Shown: positions 23,115 through 31,430 of the stretch, piece after piece
How positions within the stretch are numbered: position 1 is the stretch's first letter
Layout of the letters: the number at the start of each line of letters is the position of its first letter
NCBI RefSeq assembly: GCF_017377575.1
Contig: NZ_JAFREM010000014.1
Span: forward strand, 1 to 61,976
Source: Candidatus Enterococcus moelleringii
GTDB taxonomy: Bacteria; Bacillota; Bacilli; Lactobacillales; Enterococcaceae
Length of the DNA stretch: 61,976 bases
Direction: 5' to 3'
Made by a program: the position numbers and the translations under genes
The notes under the pieces: generated by a model
Told to the model about the DNA's origin: nothing
Database searches by the model: none
Seen by the model: the letters and a program-made list of their open reading frames with translations, nothing else

Positions 23115-24470
23115 TTATGAATTCAACGTTCGTTCAAAATAATCTGCTAATGCTGCCAAAGCTTTTTTTGTCCGCACCTTAGTTATCCAGGCAGGAGTAA
23201 CCTGAGGTTCAGCATCAGTGTTTATTTTAACTGTCCAATTTTCTATCAAAGGGGTGCTAAGATCAATGGGATTTTCTGAACCATTGATTGTTGCATTAAC
23301 AGCATGGAAACCAATATATTCATGAATACGGAAAGCCGCATCTAAAATAGTTGAACCTTCATGCATCTCCACTTTCAAGCCATCTGGCAGAAAAATATTA
23401 ATAGTATTACTATCACTTTTGGAATTAGAGACAGTCTCAAGCGGTGCTTTTAATAAGCCTCGTTGTGTTTCTAAGTAATGATTTTCGCCCTCAACAATAA
23501 GCCTATAGTATAGTCCGAAAGAATCTTCCACTAGAAAGAATGATTCTTCTAAATCAGGGTCATGTTGATCGGGTAAAGTGAAGAAGTTGAGAATATGCCA
23601 AGATTTACTGGCTAATTTCTCTTGAAACAATTTTAAAAAAATGGGCATAGTATTCCATACGAATTCTTCTTTTATTACTACTTTTATATCGCAAGTGGGT
23701 ATATAAATTATTTTAGATTGAGCTTTTTTTTGAGCTTCTGAAAATTGTTTTATTGTAATAGGCAGTGTTTTAAACATGGTAATTTTATGAACTTCGGTAG
23801 ATTTTTCTAATTTTGAGAGTAAGCTCTTTGCTTTCTGAATAGCCCAGGTGTTTGAACTCAATAGATTATTCTGTTTAGTTGCAAGGCGCTGATATTCAAG
23901 AGGATTTTCGACGTAAAAGAAAGCGTCCTCAATTCTGCTCACAAAAAACTCACTATTCCTTTTGGTTGCTATTTTCAAGTATACGTTTTTCGTATGTTCT
24001 ATCTTTGCTATCTGTCTATCGCTATCGAACATATCCATCGTTCTTAGATTATCTAAACGTGATGCCAGCACAATGTAGTCCGTACGCCCGTGGTTCATCT
24101 TATTAATTTTCTTAGGATCTTTATTCAAAATTAGTATTTCTTCTGCTAATTTCGGGTAATAATTTTGACGTATTTCATCTTCGGTAGCAGTACCTTTTCG
24201 AACTACATCTTTTAGCATTGCTAGTAAGATATATTCAGGTTCAAAGCCAGCCTGTGCTAGTATCAGACCGGCTCTCAAACCATGACAGAAAATTGACTCT
24301 CCAGTCAGTCTTTTTTGGTAATGGTGGTCCTCGCCAAAAACAAATGTTTTATAAAGAATAGATGTGTAGTTATTTCTGCGTTTCAAAACGGTCCTAATGT
24401 CTTTAAAAAGGGACTGGGAATCTTCAGTAGACCACATGTAATTAATTCCATTGTCGCGGTTCATATTCAT
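23115..24470 (-). CDS. Rel/SpoT-like protein: degenerate HD domain plus TGS, no synthetase
   Basis: A 451-residue protein related to RelA/SpoT enzymes. Residues about 35-190 follow the Rel hydrolase fold, including the stretch equivalent to the LAHRLGI/ELEDLSFRYL helices. Metal ligands are mostly lost: HD is KD (MLKDVVRKG) and the ADRLHN motif is ASRLDN; one His (FCHGLRAG) remains. The synthetase domain is missing and an unrecognised segment of about 120 residues takes its place. Residues about 365-425 are a TGS domain (INIFLPDGLKVEMHEGSTIL), then the typical post-TGS WITKVRTKKA. The start at 24470 overlaps the upstream XRE gene by 29 bp, so they are one operon. Probably a sensor or effector rather than a (p)ppGpp hydrolase. 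Confidence 0.75.
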   Translation of the reverse strand: MNMNRDNGINYMWSTEDSQSLFKDIRTVLKRRNNYTSILYKTFVFGEDHHYQKRLTGESIFCHGLRAGLILAQAGFEPEYILLAMLKDVVRKGTATEDEIRQNYYPKLAEEILILNKDPKKINKMNHGRTDYIVLASRLDNLRTMDMFDSDRQIAKIEHTKNVYLKIATKRNSEFFVSRIEDAFFYVENPLEYQRLATKQNNLLSSNTWAIQKAKSLLSKLEKSTEVHKITMFKTLPITIKQFSEAQKKAQSKIIYIPTCDIKVVIKEEFVWNTMPIFLKLFQEKLASKSWHILNFFTLPDQHDPDLEESFFLVEDSFGLYYRLIVEGENHYLETQRGLLKAPLETVSNSKSDSNTINIFLPDGLKVEMHEGSTILDAAFRIHEYIGFHAVNATINGSENPIDLSTPLIENWTVKINTDAEPQVTPAWITKVRTKKALAALADYFERTLNS

Positions 24471-25503
24471 AATACTTAATTCCTTCGCTATTTTGATTTG
24501 GATCATTGCTATTCTGATTTGAACCATAACTCGTTCGTTTTACCATTAAATACCAATTGCCATCTCGTTCTTTATCAACCTTGCCATAGGTGTAAATGTG
24601 CTTCTCGAGCCAACCTTCCACAATCTTTTCTAGGCTCGAAGTAACAATAATTGTTTTTTCGTCTTTTCCCAATAGCGAATTTTCACCAATGCTATTAAGA
24701 TAGTCTAGCAGTTCAACGATTCTCTCACCCTCATTCCTTAAATTAATATTGTTTTTCTTAAAGATTAAATGTCTTGATGCTTCGAAAGCCTCTAAACGGA
24801 ACCTCGATAATCCAATAAATCCAATACATGGTTCATGAAGAACACCTTCTGAGACGGAGTTTATTGTGCCTAATCCACCTATATAGGATTTCTTTTCTTT
24901 TATGTTAGGAGGATTTGGAAGAATGATCTTGGCTTGATCATGATTACCAAAGTATAGATTGATATAAATCTCAGATTTGGTAATCTCAACATTGCCCTCG
25001 TATCTACCACTGAGATTATAGTCATTTGCAAATCTCTTTGCCTCACTCATAAAGTCTTCATAATTTTCTTTAGGCCTAAAATCCGATAAATTAGATTCCA
25101 TAATGCCCATTAATGCATCCACCCTTAATTTATTGTTCTCCTTATATACAAAAGCCATCCCGCATCTCAAATCTCTTTTTTCGTTAGTTTTATCTGCTGC
25201 ACTGTTTGAGTCATAATAGTACATATAAAAAGATCCTGTGTATTGATCTAGCTGGTGGTCTTCAGGTAAATATGCCTCGGCTAATTTGCTCAACAACAGG
25301 TCATTAAACTTAAGGTTTTTGCCAGATAGATCACTGACTTTTTTTAGGTCTCCGATAGTTGGCAATGATTTCTCTTGCTTCCAATTATGCACTTTGCTCT
25401 TCGATACCTCTAGTTCTTTAGCTATGGTGTCTAGGTTTTCATTCGGGAATAAAAAATTTAGATTCTCCTTAAAATTCTTTTTAATTTCATCTGTATCAAT
25501 CAT
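24442..25503 (-). CDS. XRE-family regulator with large unknown C-terminal domain
   Basis: A 353-residue protein. The N-terminal HTH (about residues 10-65, LDTIAKELEVSKSKVHNWKQ) is followed by about 280 residues that match no domain I know; segments such as IGGLGTINSVSEG and ending YYEYEPRQWN look beta-rich, then helical. AGGAGGG precedes ATG 25503; the frame upstream to 25611 would run over the operator. It is co-transcribed with the Rel-like gene and divergent from the kinase-chaperone operon, so it is a candidate repressor of both, with the C-terminal domain sensing a signal. Confidence 0.75.
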   Translation of the reverse strand: MIDTDEIKKNFKENLNFLFPNENLDTIAKELEVSKSKVHNWKQEKSLPTIGDLKKVSDLSGKNLKFNDLLLSKLAEAYLPEDHQLDQYTGSFYMYYYDSNSAADKTNEKRDLRCGMAFVYKENNKLRVDALMGIMESNLSDFRPKENYEDFMSEAKRFANDYNLSGRYEGNVEITKSEIYINLYFGNHDQAKIILPNPPNIKEKKSYIGGLGTINSVSEGVLHEPCIGFIGLSRFRLEAFEASRHLIFKKNNINLRNEGERIVELLDYLNSIGENSLLGKDEKTIIVTSSLEKIVEGWLEKHIYTYGKVDKERDGNWYLMVKRTSYGSNQNSNDPNQNSEGIKYYEYEPRQWN

Positions 25504-25547
25504 TAGATGTACCCTCCTTTTCACGCAAATAGTAAATCTGACTCGAA

Positions 25548-25563
25548 TTCCATAAAAATGGAA
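25548..25563. promoter_or_regulatory. Palindromic operator TTCCAT-AAAA-ATGGAA
   Basis: A perfect 16-bp dyad 45 bp upstream of the XRE start. Related half-sites (TTCCATTTTTT, TTCCAAAAAA, GGGGAA, TTTTTTGGAA) follow to about 25640, next to the promoter for the kinase operon. This is a likely binding region for the XRE protein. Confidence 0.6.
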
Positions 25564-25624
25564 AAAGGGAATGACGCGTTCCATTTTTTCAACACTTATT
25601 CCAAAAAACAAAACGGGGAATCTG

Positions 25625-25653
25625 TTGACTTTTTTTGGAACAAGCTTTAATAT
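25625..25653 (+). promoter_or_regulatory. Sigma-A promoter toward the kinase-chaperone operon
   Basis: TTGACT, exactly 17 bp, TAATAT. It reads rightward and overlaps TTTTGGAA half-sites. Confidence 0.65.
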
Positions 25654-26083
25654 TTAAAACAACCAATAGAAAATGCTTTATATAGATGGTGTTATTTTAT
25701 GTCGATCACGTTTTTTAAAATAAATGCAAAGGCCCCTTTTTCTATATTTTAACATGACGTATACTGAAGCACAAGCTTCTTAAACGCAAATAAGCATGCT
25801 TTACAGCAAACATATCTCCCCTTAGCTCTATGGAATTCTTTTTTGATAAGTATGCGATTCCTCCCGCCTAACATAAGTTAAACCTCAAGGGAGAAATAGC
25901 ACTTATATAGTCTGTTGTTAGTAAGTTTAATCCATGAGCTGTCTTCACTGACAAATGCGAGAGTAAACCTAGCCAACTAAAAACCCCCTAAGAACAAATT
26001 CATGTACTTAAGTCAACCTGACAATCCCCAAAACATATCAACCGTCTTTAATATGCCCGTTTAATGAAGGAGGGACATAGTTA
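25654..26083 (+). other. Long leader, no gene found
   Basis: About 430 bp between the promoter and the kinase start. No supported reading frame. It contains a small GAAGC-ACAA-GCTTC hairpin near 25765 and otherwise AT-rich sequence. A second promoter or an RNA element is possible but not visible. Confidence 0.5.
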
Positions 26084-27412
26084 ATGGCTCAAAATTCAAT
26101 ATTGAAAAAATCACAAAAGGTAAATTTAGCAGATGGACATACCGTAACTGTTGTTAAAGAAATTGGTAGAGGAGGACAAGGAGTCGTCTATAAGGTGGTA
26201 GACAAGACAAAAAAAGAGCTGGCTTTAAAATGGTACTACGGCGACTTAATCAAACAGCCTAAAGTTTTTTACAACAACCTCAAAGAAAATACCAAGACGG
26301 GGTCTCCGTCGCCTGCATTTCTTTGGCCAGTAGAAATCACCAATTGGTATAAAGGGACATTCGGCTATGTTATGCCGATATTGCCCAATAATTATCGGAA
26401 GTTTTCTGATTTCTTGTTGGCTAAAGTTAGGTTTGCGAGTTATAGCTCTATGGTGGATGCTGCATTAAATATAGTTGCAGCTTTCAAAGATCTGCACAAT
26501 AAGGGGTATAATTACCAAGATTTAAATGATGGGAATTTTTTTATCAATCCGCAAACTGGCGAAGTACTAATTGGTGATAACGACAATGTTATGGGGCATG
26601 GACAATCATCCGGTGTTTTAGGGAAGTCCAGATATATGGCTCCTGAGGTGGTTCGTAGAGACAAGACTCCCAGTAAGTTGACCGATCGCTTTTCCCTGTC
26701 AATTATTTTGTTTATGCTATTGGTAGGCGATCACCCACTTGAAGGTACCCGAACTAGAACTGACATATTTACGATTACTCAAGACAAGAAATTTTTTGGT
26801 ATAGAACCATTGTTTATTTTTGATGAACACGACTCATCGAATCGACCTGTCAAAAATTTACACATTAATGCGATCGCTTGTTGGCCGTGTCTTCCGGATT
26901 TCATTAGAAAAGCATTTGTCGAATCATTCAGCCAAGAGTGTTTGTTGCAGGAAAAAGGACGGCTGCTTGAACAACAATGGATTCACTTGTTATTGCGACT
27001 TAAGAGTTCAATTGTAAGATGTCCTGAATGTAATGCAGAAATATTTTTGGACGTTAAAGAACAAGCCATTTGCCCAGATTGCCAAAGTAAAATTCAGGTT
27101 GTCGGGTATTTGGAGTTTGCAAAGAAGCGTTCCAATATTGAGATATGCGTCCCAATATTTGAGGGAATTTGTTTGTATGAATATCAAATAAGCGTTGCTT
27201 CAGATGATTACCAGACCGAGGTTGCAACCATATTAGCCAAACCCGGCAAGTTTGGTTTAAAGAATAATTCGAATTTCAACTGGACGATTACGGCTCCGAG
27301 TGGAAAAACAAGTATTAAACAAAAGGGAGAGGTTGCTATTTTAGGATTGGGCTTCAAAATCGACTTTGGCAATGATTGCATTGCTGAAGTATTTTCAACT
27401 AGCAAATTTTAA
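26084..27412 (+). CDS. Serine/threonine protein kinase with zinc ribbon (TerY-P type)
   Basis: A 442-residue cytoplasmic kinase. The P-loop GRGGQGVVYKV is at 28-38, the ATP-anchoring Lys49 in ALKWY, the catalytic Asp near 146 in YQDLNDGN (replacing HRD), the metal Asp in GDNDN near 165 (replacing DFG), and YMAPEV near 186. A CPEC...CPDC zinc ribbon lies at about 313-335. The last 100 residues are beta-rich (FGLKNNSNFNWTI...) and resemble a degenerate FHA-like fold. GGAGGG precedes the start. Kinase, vWA and PP2C genes in this order form the TerY-P triad, a signalling unit tied to tellurite-resistance-type stress systems. Confidence 0.88.
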   Translation: MAQNSILKKSQKVNLADGHTVTVVKEIGRGGQGVVYKVVDKTKKELALKWYYGDLIKQPKVFYNNLKENTKTGSPSPAFLWPVEITNWYKGTFGYVMPILPNNYRKFSDFLLAKVRFASYSSMVDAALNIVAAFKDLHNKGYNYQDLNDGNFFINPQTGEVLIGDNDNVMGHGQSSGVLGKSRYMAPEVVRRDKTPSKLTDRFSLSIILFMLLVGDHPLEGTRTRTDIFTITQDKKFFGIEPLFIFDEHDSSNRPVKNLHINAIACWPCLPDFIRKAFVESFSQECLLQEKGRLLEQQWIHLLLRLKSSIVRCPECNAEIFLDVKEQAICPDCQSKIQVVGYLEFAKKRSNIEICVPIFEGICLYEYQISVASDDYQTEVATILAKPGKFGLKNNSNFNWTITAPSGKTSIKQKGEVAILGLGFKIDFGNDCIAEVFSTSKF

Positions 27413-27425
27413 GGAGGAGAAAATT

Positions 27426-28166
27426 ATGGGTATGTTAAATAAAGCAGAGGTTCAGCGTCGTATGTGTCCAGTTATTTTCTTGCTTGATGTATCAGGAAGT
27501 ATGTCAGGTGCGCCAATTGGAGCGGTCAACGCTGCTATTGAAGGTGTCTTGCCGGAGCTAATCTCGATGAATGATGACAACGCAGACACGGAAATCGAAG
27601 TGGCAATTATGGCTTTCGAGAGTCATAGTCGCTGGGTAACAGGGGCTGGTTTAGTTAATCCGAAAGACTATGCGTGGAATGATTTGAATGCAGGTGGTGG
27701 GACTTCAATGGGTGTAGCCTTCAAGGAACTCGAAAAACAATTATCAGTCAGCAATGGCTTCATGAAGCGAGCAAGTGGATCGGTTGCTCCAGTTCTGTTT
27801 CTGTTAACGGATGCGGCACCTACTGATGATTATAAAACTCCTTTATCAAGCTTGAAGAATAATAATTGGTATAAAGTCGCTGCCAAGGTAGCGATTGGCT
27901 ACGGAGATTCAAACGATGCGATTCTCGCGGAGTTTACAGGTACCCCAGAAACCGTCTTGCATACGAATAATCCTCAGGACCTAAAAAATATGATTCATTT
28001 TGTGACTATCACCTCTAGTATGGTGGCATCCAAAGTTCAAGTTGCAGTTGGAAAAGACAAAGGTCTTTCAAATGCAGATCCAAATGATATGACCAATAAG
28101 GTCGGAGATGCATTGAAACAGATGCCGCCCAAACTTAATAACGTTGATCCGGACGATAGCTGGTAA
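27426..28166 (+). CDS. vWA-domain protein, TerY-like
   Basis: A 246-residue vWA protein with a complete MIDAS metal site: DVSGSMSG near residue 20, Thr in GGGTSMG near 98, and Asp in LTDAAPTDD near 134. AAGGAGGAG precedes ATG 27426; the in-frame start at 27366 lies inside the kinase. TerY-like proteins are thought to act with the neighbouring kinase and phosphatase. The C-terminal 35 residues are Asp/Asn/Pro-rich. Confidence 0.88.
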   Translation: MGMLNKAEVQRRMCPVIFLLDVSGSMSGAPIGAVNAAIEGVLPELISMNDDNADTEIEVAIMAFESHSRWVTGAGLVNPKDYAWNDLNAGGGTSMGVAFKELEKQLSVSNGFMKRASGSVAPVLFLLTDAAPTDDYKTPLSSLKNNNWYKVAAKVAIGYGDSNDAILAEFTGTPETVLHTNNPQDLKNMIHFVTITSSMVASKVQVAVGKDKGLSNADPNDMTNKVGDALKQMPPKLNNVDPDDSW

Positions 28167-28270
28167 ATTACTAGAAGGCGAAATAATTAGTCTTTGGCAG
28201 ACGATAAAAACAGAAGATAAAAAGTTAGGTATCGGAAGGATTGAAAACAGAAAGGAGGTGTTTTTCCATC

Positions 28271-29272
28271 GTGGATTTTCGAATGTTTACTGCATCCAAC
28301 CCAGGGCCGAAATACGCCAAAAAGAAGTGGGCGTGTCAAGATAATTCGGGAAAAAAAGACCTTGCTTATGTAAAAGCTATCGCCGTTGCTGATGGTCATG
28401 GTAGTTCCGACTGCTTTCGCAGTGAGCTGGGGTCTTCGATTGCAATACGAGCATTTTTTAACGAAGTGGAAATATTTTGTGGAAAGGAATGTGATGATCC
28501 AGGTTTATCAAAATTCAGTGAAACAGGGATAAATAATTTTAAATACGCCGTTTGGTGTGAATGGAAAAAATTAATTAAGGAGGATTGGGAGAAGCGCTTA
28601 ATAAATCAGGTGCTTGGAGAAAATGAACTACGTTTCGAATTTGTAAGTGAAAAGTATAAGGATCGCTTCAGCTCTGAAGATCCTGATATTGTGGAAAGAT
28701 ATTTGTATACCGCCTACGGTACTACTCTGTTATGTGCGGTAGTAATAGAGAGCCAAATACTGCTGATTCAAATAGGCGATGGTACTTGTGTAATGCTGCA
28801 AAAAAACGGGGAATACAGTACGCCTATTCCATATGACGAAGATAATTTTCTTAACGTGACAGCATCGCTGTGTGAAGAGGGGGCAAACCGCAAAATTCGT
28901 CACAAGGTGATTGATTGTAATCCTGACTCTTTGACTATGCCCGTAGCAATTTTTTTAAGCACGGACGGAATAGATGATTGCTATCCAGTTTATCACAATG
29001 AACATTATCTATATCGCCTATACTCGATCATCATCGAGAACATCTTAGCCATAGGTTTTTCTAAAACTGAGGCGGAAATAGAGGGTGACCTACTAATTGG
29101 TATGACCGAAAAAGGTAGCCAAGATGATATTTCTTTAGCTTACTTGATTAGTGAGAATATGGAAAGATTACGTGAAGCCTACGAATATATTAACCCCTCT
29201 TTCAAAGTTGCGGGCAATTTAGATAATCATTTAGATGTCGATGAGAACTCTCAGGATGAGGTACAAGAATAA
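28271..29272 (+). CDS. PP2C-family protein phosphatase
   Basis: A Mn/Mg-dependent Ser/Thr phosphatase of 333 residues. Motifs: QDNSGKK near residue 23, VADGHGSS near 38, IQIGDGTCVM near 166, LSTDGIDDCY near 230 and DDISLAYL near 286. The metal-binding Asp residues appear intact. The GTG at 28271 is chosen for AAAGGAGGTG at 28251-28260, though the gap is a little long; ATG 28283 is possible. It should reverse the kinase's phosphorylation. Confidence 0.87.
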   Translation: MDFRMFTASNPGPKYAKKKWACQDNSGKKDLAYVKAIAVADGHGSSDCFRSELGSSIAIRAFFNEVEIFCGKECDDPGLSKFSETGINNFKYAVWCEWKKLIKEDWEKRLINQVLGENELRFEFVSEKYKDRFSSEDPDIVERYLYTAYGTTLLCAVVIESQILLIQIGDGTCVMLQKNGEYSTPIPYDEDNFLNVTASLCEEGANRKIRHKVIDCNPDSLTMPVAIFLSTDGIDDCYPVYHNEHYLYRLYSIIIENILAIGFSKTEAEIEGDLLIGMTEKGSQDDISLAYLISENMERLREAYEYINPSFKVAGNLDNHLDVDENSQDEVQE

Positions 29273-29292
29273 GGAAATTGGAGCTGATACGC

Positions 29293-30303
29293 ATGAAATA
29301 TTTGAATAATCAGGCTATGGGTACTGCGGTAAAGGAGGCTATTTCTCTTTGCGGTATTAAAGTGTTGGCTGATACAAATAAATTTCAAGCGGCTATCAGA
29401 GATTTTCTTCCTGGAAGTTTACTAAAAAATGAGCGACATCTGCTTGTATTCTCAATTGAGATTGGAGTAGGAAGGAGACTGCTAGAGACTGTTAACAAGC
29501 CAATATCTGATCAAAAGAGAACACTTTGGATTGTTGACAGCCTCTTAACAGTAGAATACGGTTTTATGGATATACGCAGTAAGGAGATCCTCCACGCCTT
29601 TATGCTTGCGCTGGGTTGGCCATTGAGGCTGTTGCTAAATGATGAAAACACCTTTTCCAAGAGTTATCTATTGGGTACTACTACTGACAAATTTACTAAA
29701 AATACAATTGTCACTTTCGGTAAATACAGCTGGTTAGTCTTGCATGTAACTAACAATGCCGCATTACTAGTTACTAAAAATATTACGGATATTGGGATAC
29801 CTTATAATAAAGCTGAAAATATAGAAAAAACCACGTGGGAAACCTGTTCACTACGAGAATGGCTTAACACTGAATTTCTTCAGAGATTTTCGGAAGAGGA
29901 AGTGGGTAAAATAGTAGAAAGCGAAATAAAAGAAGAAAATCCCTGGCCTCATACATCTGGAGGGTATCAGACAAAGGATAAGGTATTCTTATTGAGCGTC
30001 TCAGAAGTTATTCGATACTTTGGTGATAGCGGCTTCTTTAATAAGGGGGCAGTAAGTACCGAGGTTTGTACTATTAATGACGAATTCAATCTAGATCGTC
30101 AAGCAGCATATAAAACCGAAAATACTTGGTGGTGGCTACGTTCGCCGGGTGATTCAAACAATAAAGTTGCTTACATAAACGCTGAAGGAGTTATTAATTT
30201 AAACGGTGAAGTGGCTTTCGATGACGGCGGGTTCAGTTGTGTAGGAGTTCGACCAGGTGTGCGACCAGCTATCTGGTTAAGTAAAACCGTATGGGAGGTA
30301 TAA
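29293..30303 (+). CDS. DUF6273-like protein with N-terminal helical adaptor
   Basis: A 336-residue protein. Residues about 25-110 form a helical domain (FQAAIRDFLPGSLLKNERHL ... ALGW) of a kind found ahead of chaperone and repeat proteins in Firmicutes. Residues about 120-330 match the DUF6273 pattern (LREWLN, FLLSVSEV, WWWLRSPGD, GVRPGVRPAIWL), a formylglycine-enzyme/lectin-like fold. TTGGAG precedes ATG 29293. It overlaps the next gene's ribosome site. A substrate-recognition role is inferred only from position. Confidence 0.7.
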   Translation: MKYLNNQAMGTAVKEAISLCGIKVLADTNKFQAAIRDFLPGSLLKNERHLLVFSIEIGVGRRLLETVNKPISDQKRTLWIVDSLLTVEYGFMDIRSKEILHAFMLALGWPLRLLLNDENTFSKSYLLGTTTDKFTKNTIVTFGKYSWLVLHVTNNAALLVTKNITDIGIPYNKAENIEKTTWETCSLREWLNTEFLQRFSEEEVGKIVESEIKEENPWPHTSGGYQTKDKVFLLSVSEVIRYFGDSGFFNKGAVSTEVCTINDEFNLDRQAAYKTENTWWWLRSPGDSNNKVAYINAEGVINLNGEVAFDDGGFSCVGVRPGVRPAIWLSKTVWEV

Positions 30304-30305
30304 GG

Positions 30306-31394
30306 ATGATTAAGACAGAAAGCATTGGGATTTATGACGTTGCCTGTAAGTATAGAAAGACATTATCACAAAACAGGTCAGTTCACAATTATGGTCGGAG
30401 GTACGGTAATGATTATAGTCGACAGTATGGGTGTGCATATAGTTCTAATTATAGGTATGAAAATCGTGATCAGATTGTTTTAGAAAAGTACTATCTTCAT
30501 ATAATAAATACAGCAATCTACGAATTAGTCGTTAAACGTAACTGCTCATTATTATCATACTTGTGTGCGCTGAACAATATACAAGTAGATGTAGTTAACT
30601 TCGACATTGAATACACCAAACAAGTTAGTTGCTACAATGCCTATGACCTACTTCCTGTTGTCAGTGGGTTGAACAACGCCCTTTCAAAGGACCTTAAGGA
30701 GTGTTTACGGCGATATAAAAATGAGTACGAAGAGAATATGTTTCAAGGAAAGGACTTTAGTTCCAAATATGATTATGCTTCTCAAATTAAGAAAATGTTA
30801 AAATTCTTGGATGAAAACATTGGTGAAGTATTATCAAGGAATAAAGAGGTACAGGGTAGCGAAAATTCCGAAGAACTCAAGATGGATACTGGTGTAGAAA
30901 CTATAGACAAGGTGTACGATCCCAAATTAGCGGAATGGCTGAATCAATTTGCTGAAAACCGTCAAGCAGGCGATGCAAAATTATCCGAAGAAGTGAAGCG
31001 AGTTCAACTAGTAGTTCAAGATGAACTTAATCAGATCATGTTGCTGCGTGAAGATATTGAGTTCAATATTCTGCAAGAACCAATAAATCAGTTGATTTCA
31101 CTGTTTAGTTTGTTCAGTGACAGCATAGAGTACCATTCTAATAATGAAAGGACCGATAGTAGCTATACTAATCTAATTGAAAGTGGAGTAGACTTCTTAG
31201 AAAACATCTTACAGTCACTTGCAATGATGGGGGTCACTATCATAAACGATGCTCAAAAGCCCTTTAATCCTGCTAGGCACAAAAGTATTTCCGCGACGCA
31301 ACCGACTAGATCATCTACGGTGACGAAAGTAGTGAAGATTGGCTTCGAATACAAAGGCAAAGTGTTTGAAAAAGCAAAGGTAGAAATTATCTAG
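30306..31394 (+). CDS. GrpE-like nucleotide exchange factor with Tyr-rich N terminus
   Basis: A 362-residue protein. Its last 190 residues look like GrpE: a long helix (EEVKRVQLVVQDELNQIMLL), a helical bundle, then the head domain with GVTIINDAQKPFNPARHKSI and KVVKIGFEYKGKVFEKAKVEI. GrpE releases ADP from Hsp70, and the Hsp70 gene follows after 36 bp. Residues about 20-57 are low complexity, rich in Tyr, Arg, Asn and Gly. GGGAGG precedes ATG 30306. The N-terminal half (about 58-185) is helical and unrecognised. Confidence 0.75.
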   Translation: MIKTESIGIYDVACKYRKTLSQNRSVHNYGRRYGNDYSRQYGCAYSSNYRYENRDQIVLEKYYLHIINTAIYELVVKRNCSLLSYLCALNNIQVDVVNFDIEYTKQVSCYNAYDLLPVVSGLNNALSKDLKECLRRYKNEYEENMFQGKDFSSKYDYASQIKKMLKFLDENIGEVLSRNKEVQGSENSEELKMDTGVETIDKVYDPKLAEWLNQFAENRQAGDAKLSEEVKRVQLVVQDELNQIMLLREDIEFNILQEPINQLISLFSLFSDSIEYHSNNERTDSSYTNLIESGVDFLENILQSLAMMGVTIINDAQKPFNPARHKSISATQPTRSSTVTKVVKIGFEYKGKVFEKAKVEII

Positions 31395-31430
31395 GTTCAG
31401 TGGTTCGTATAAGAATAGGAGGAATTGTGT

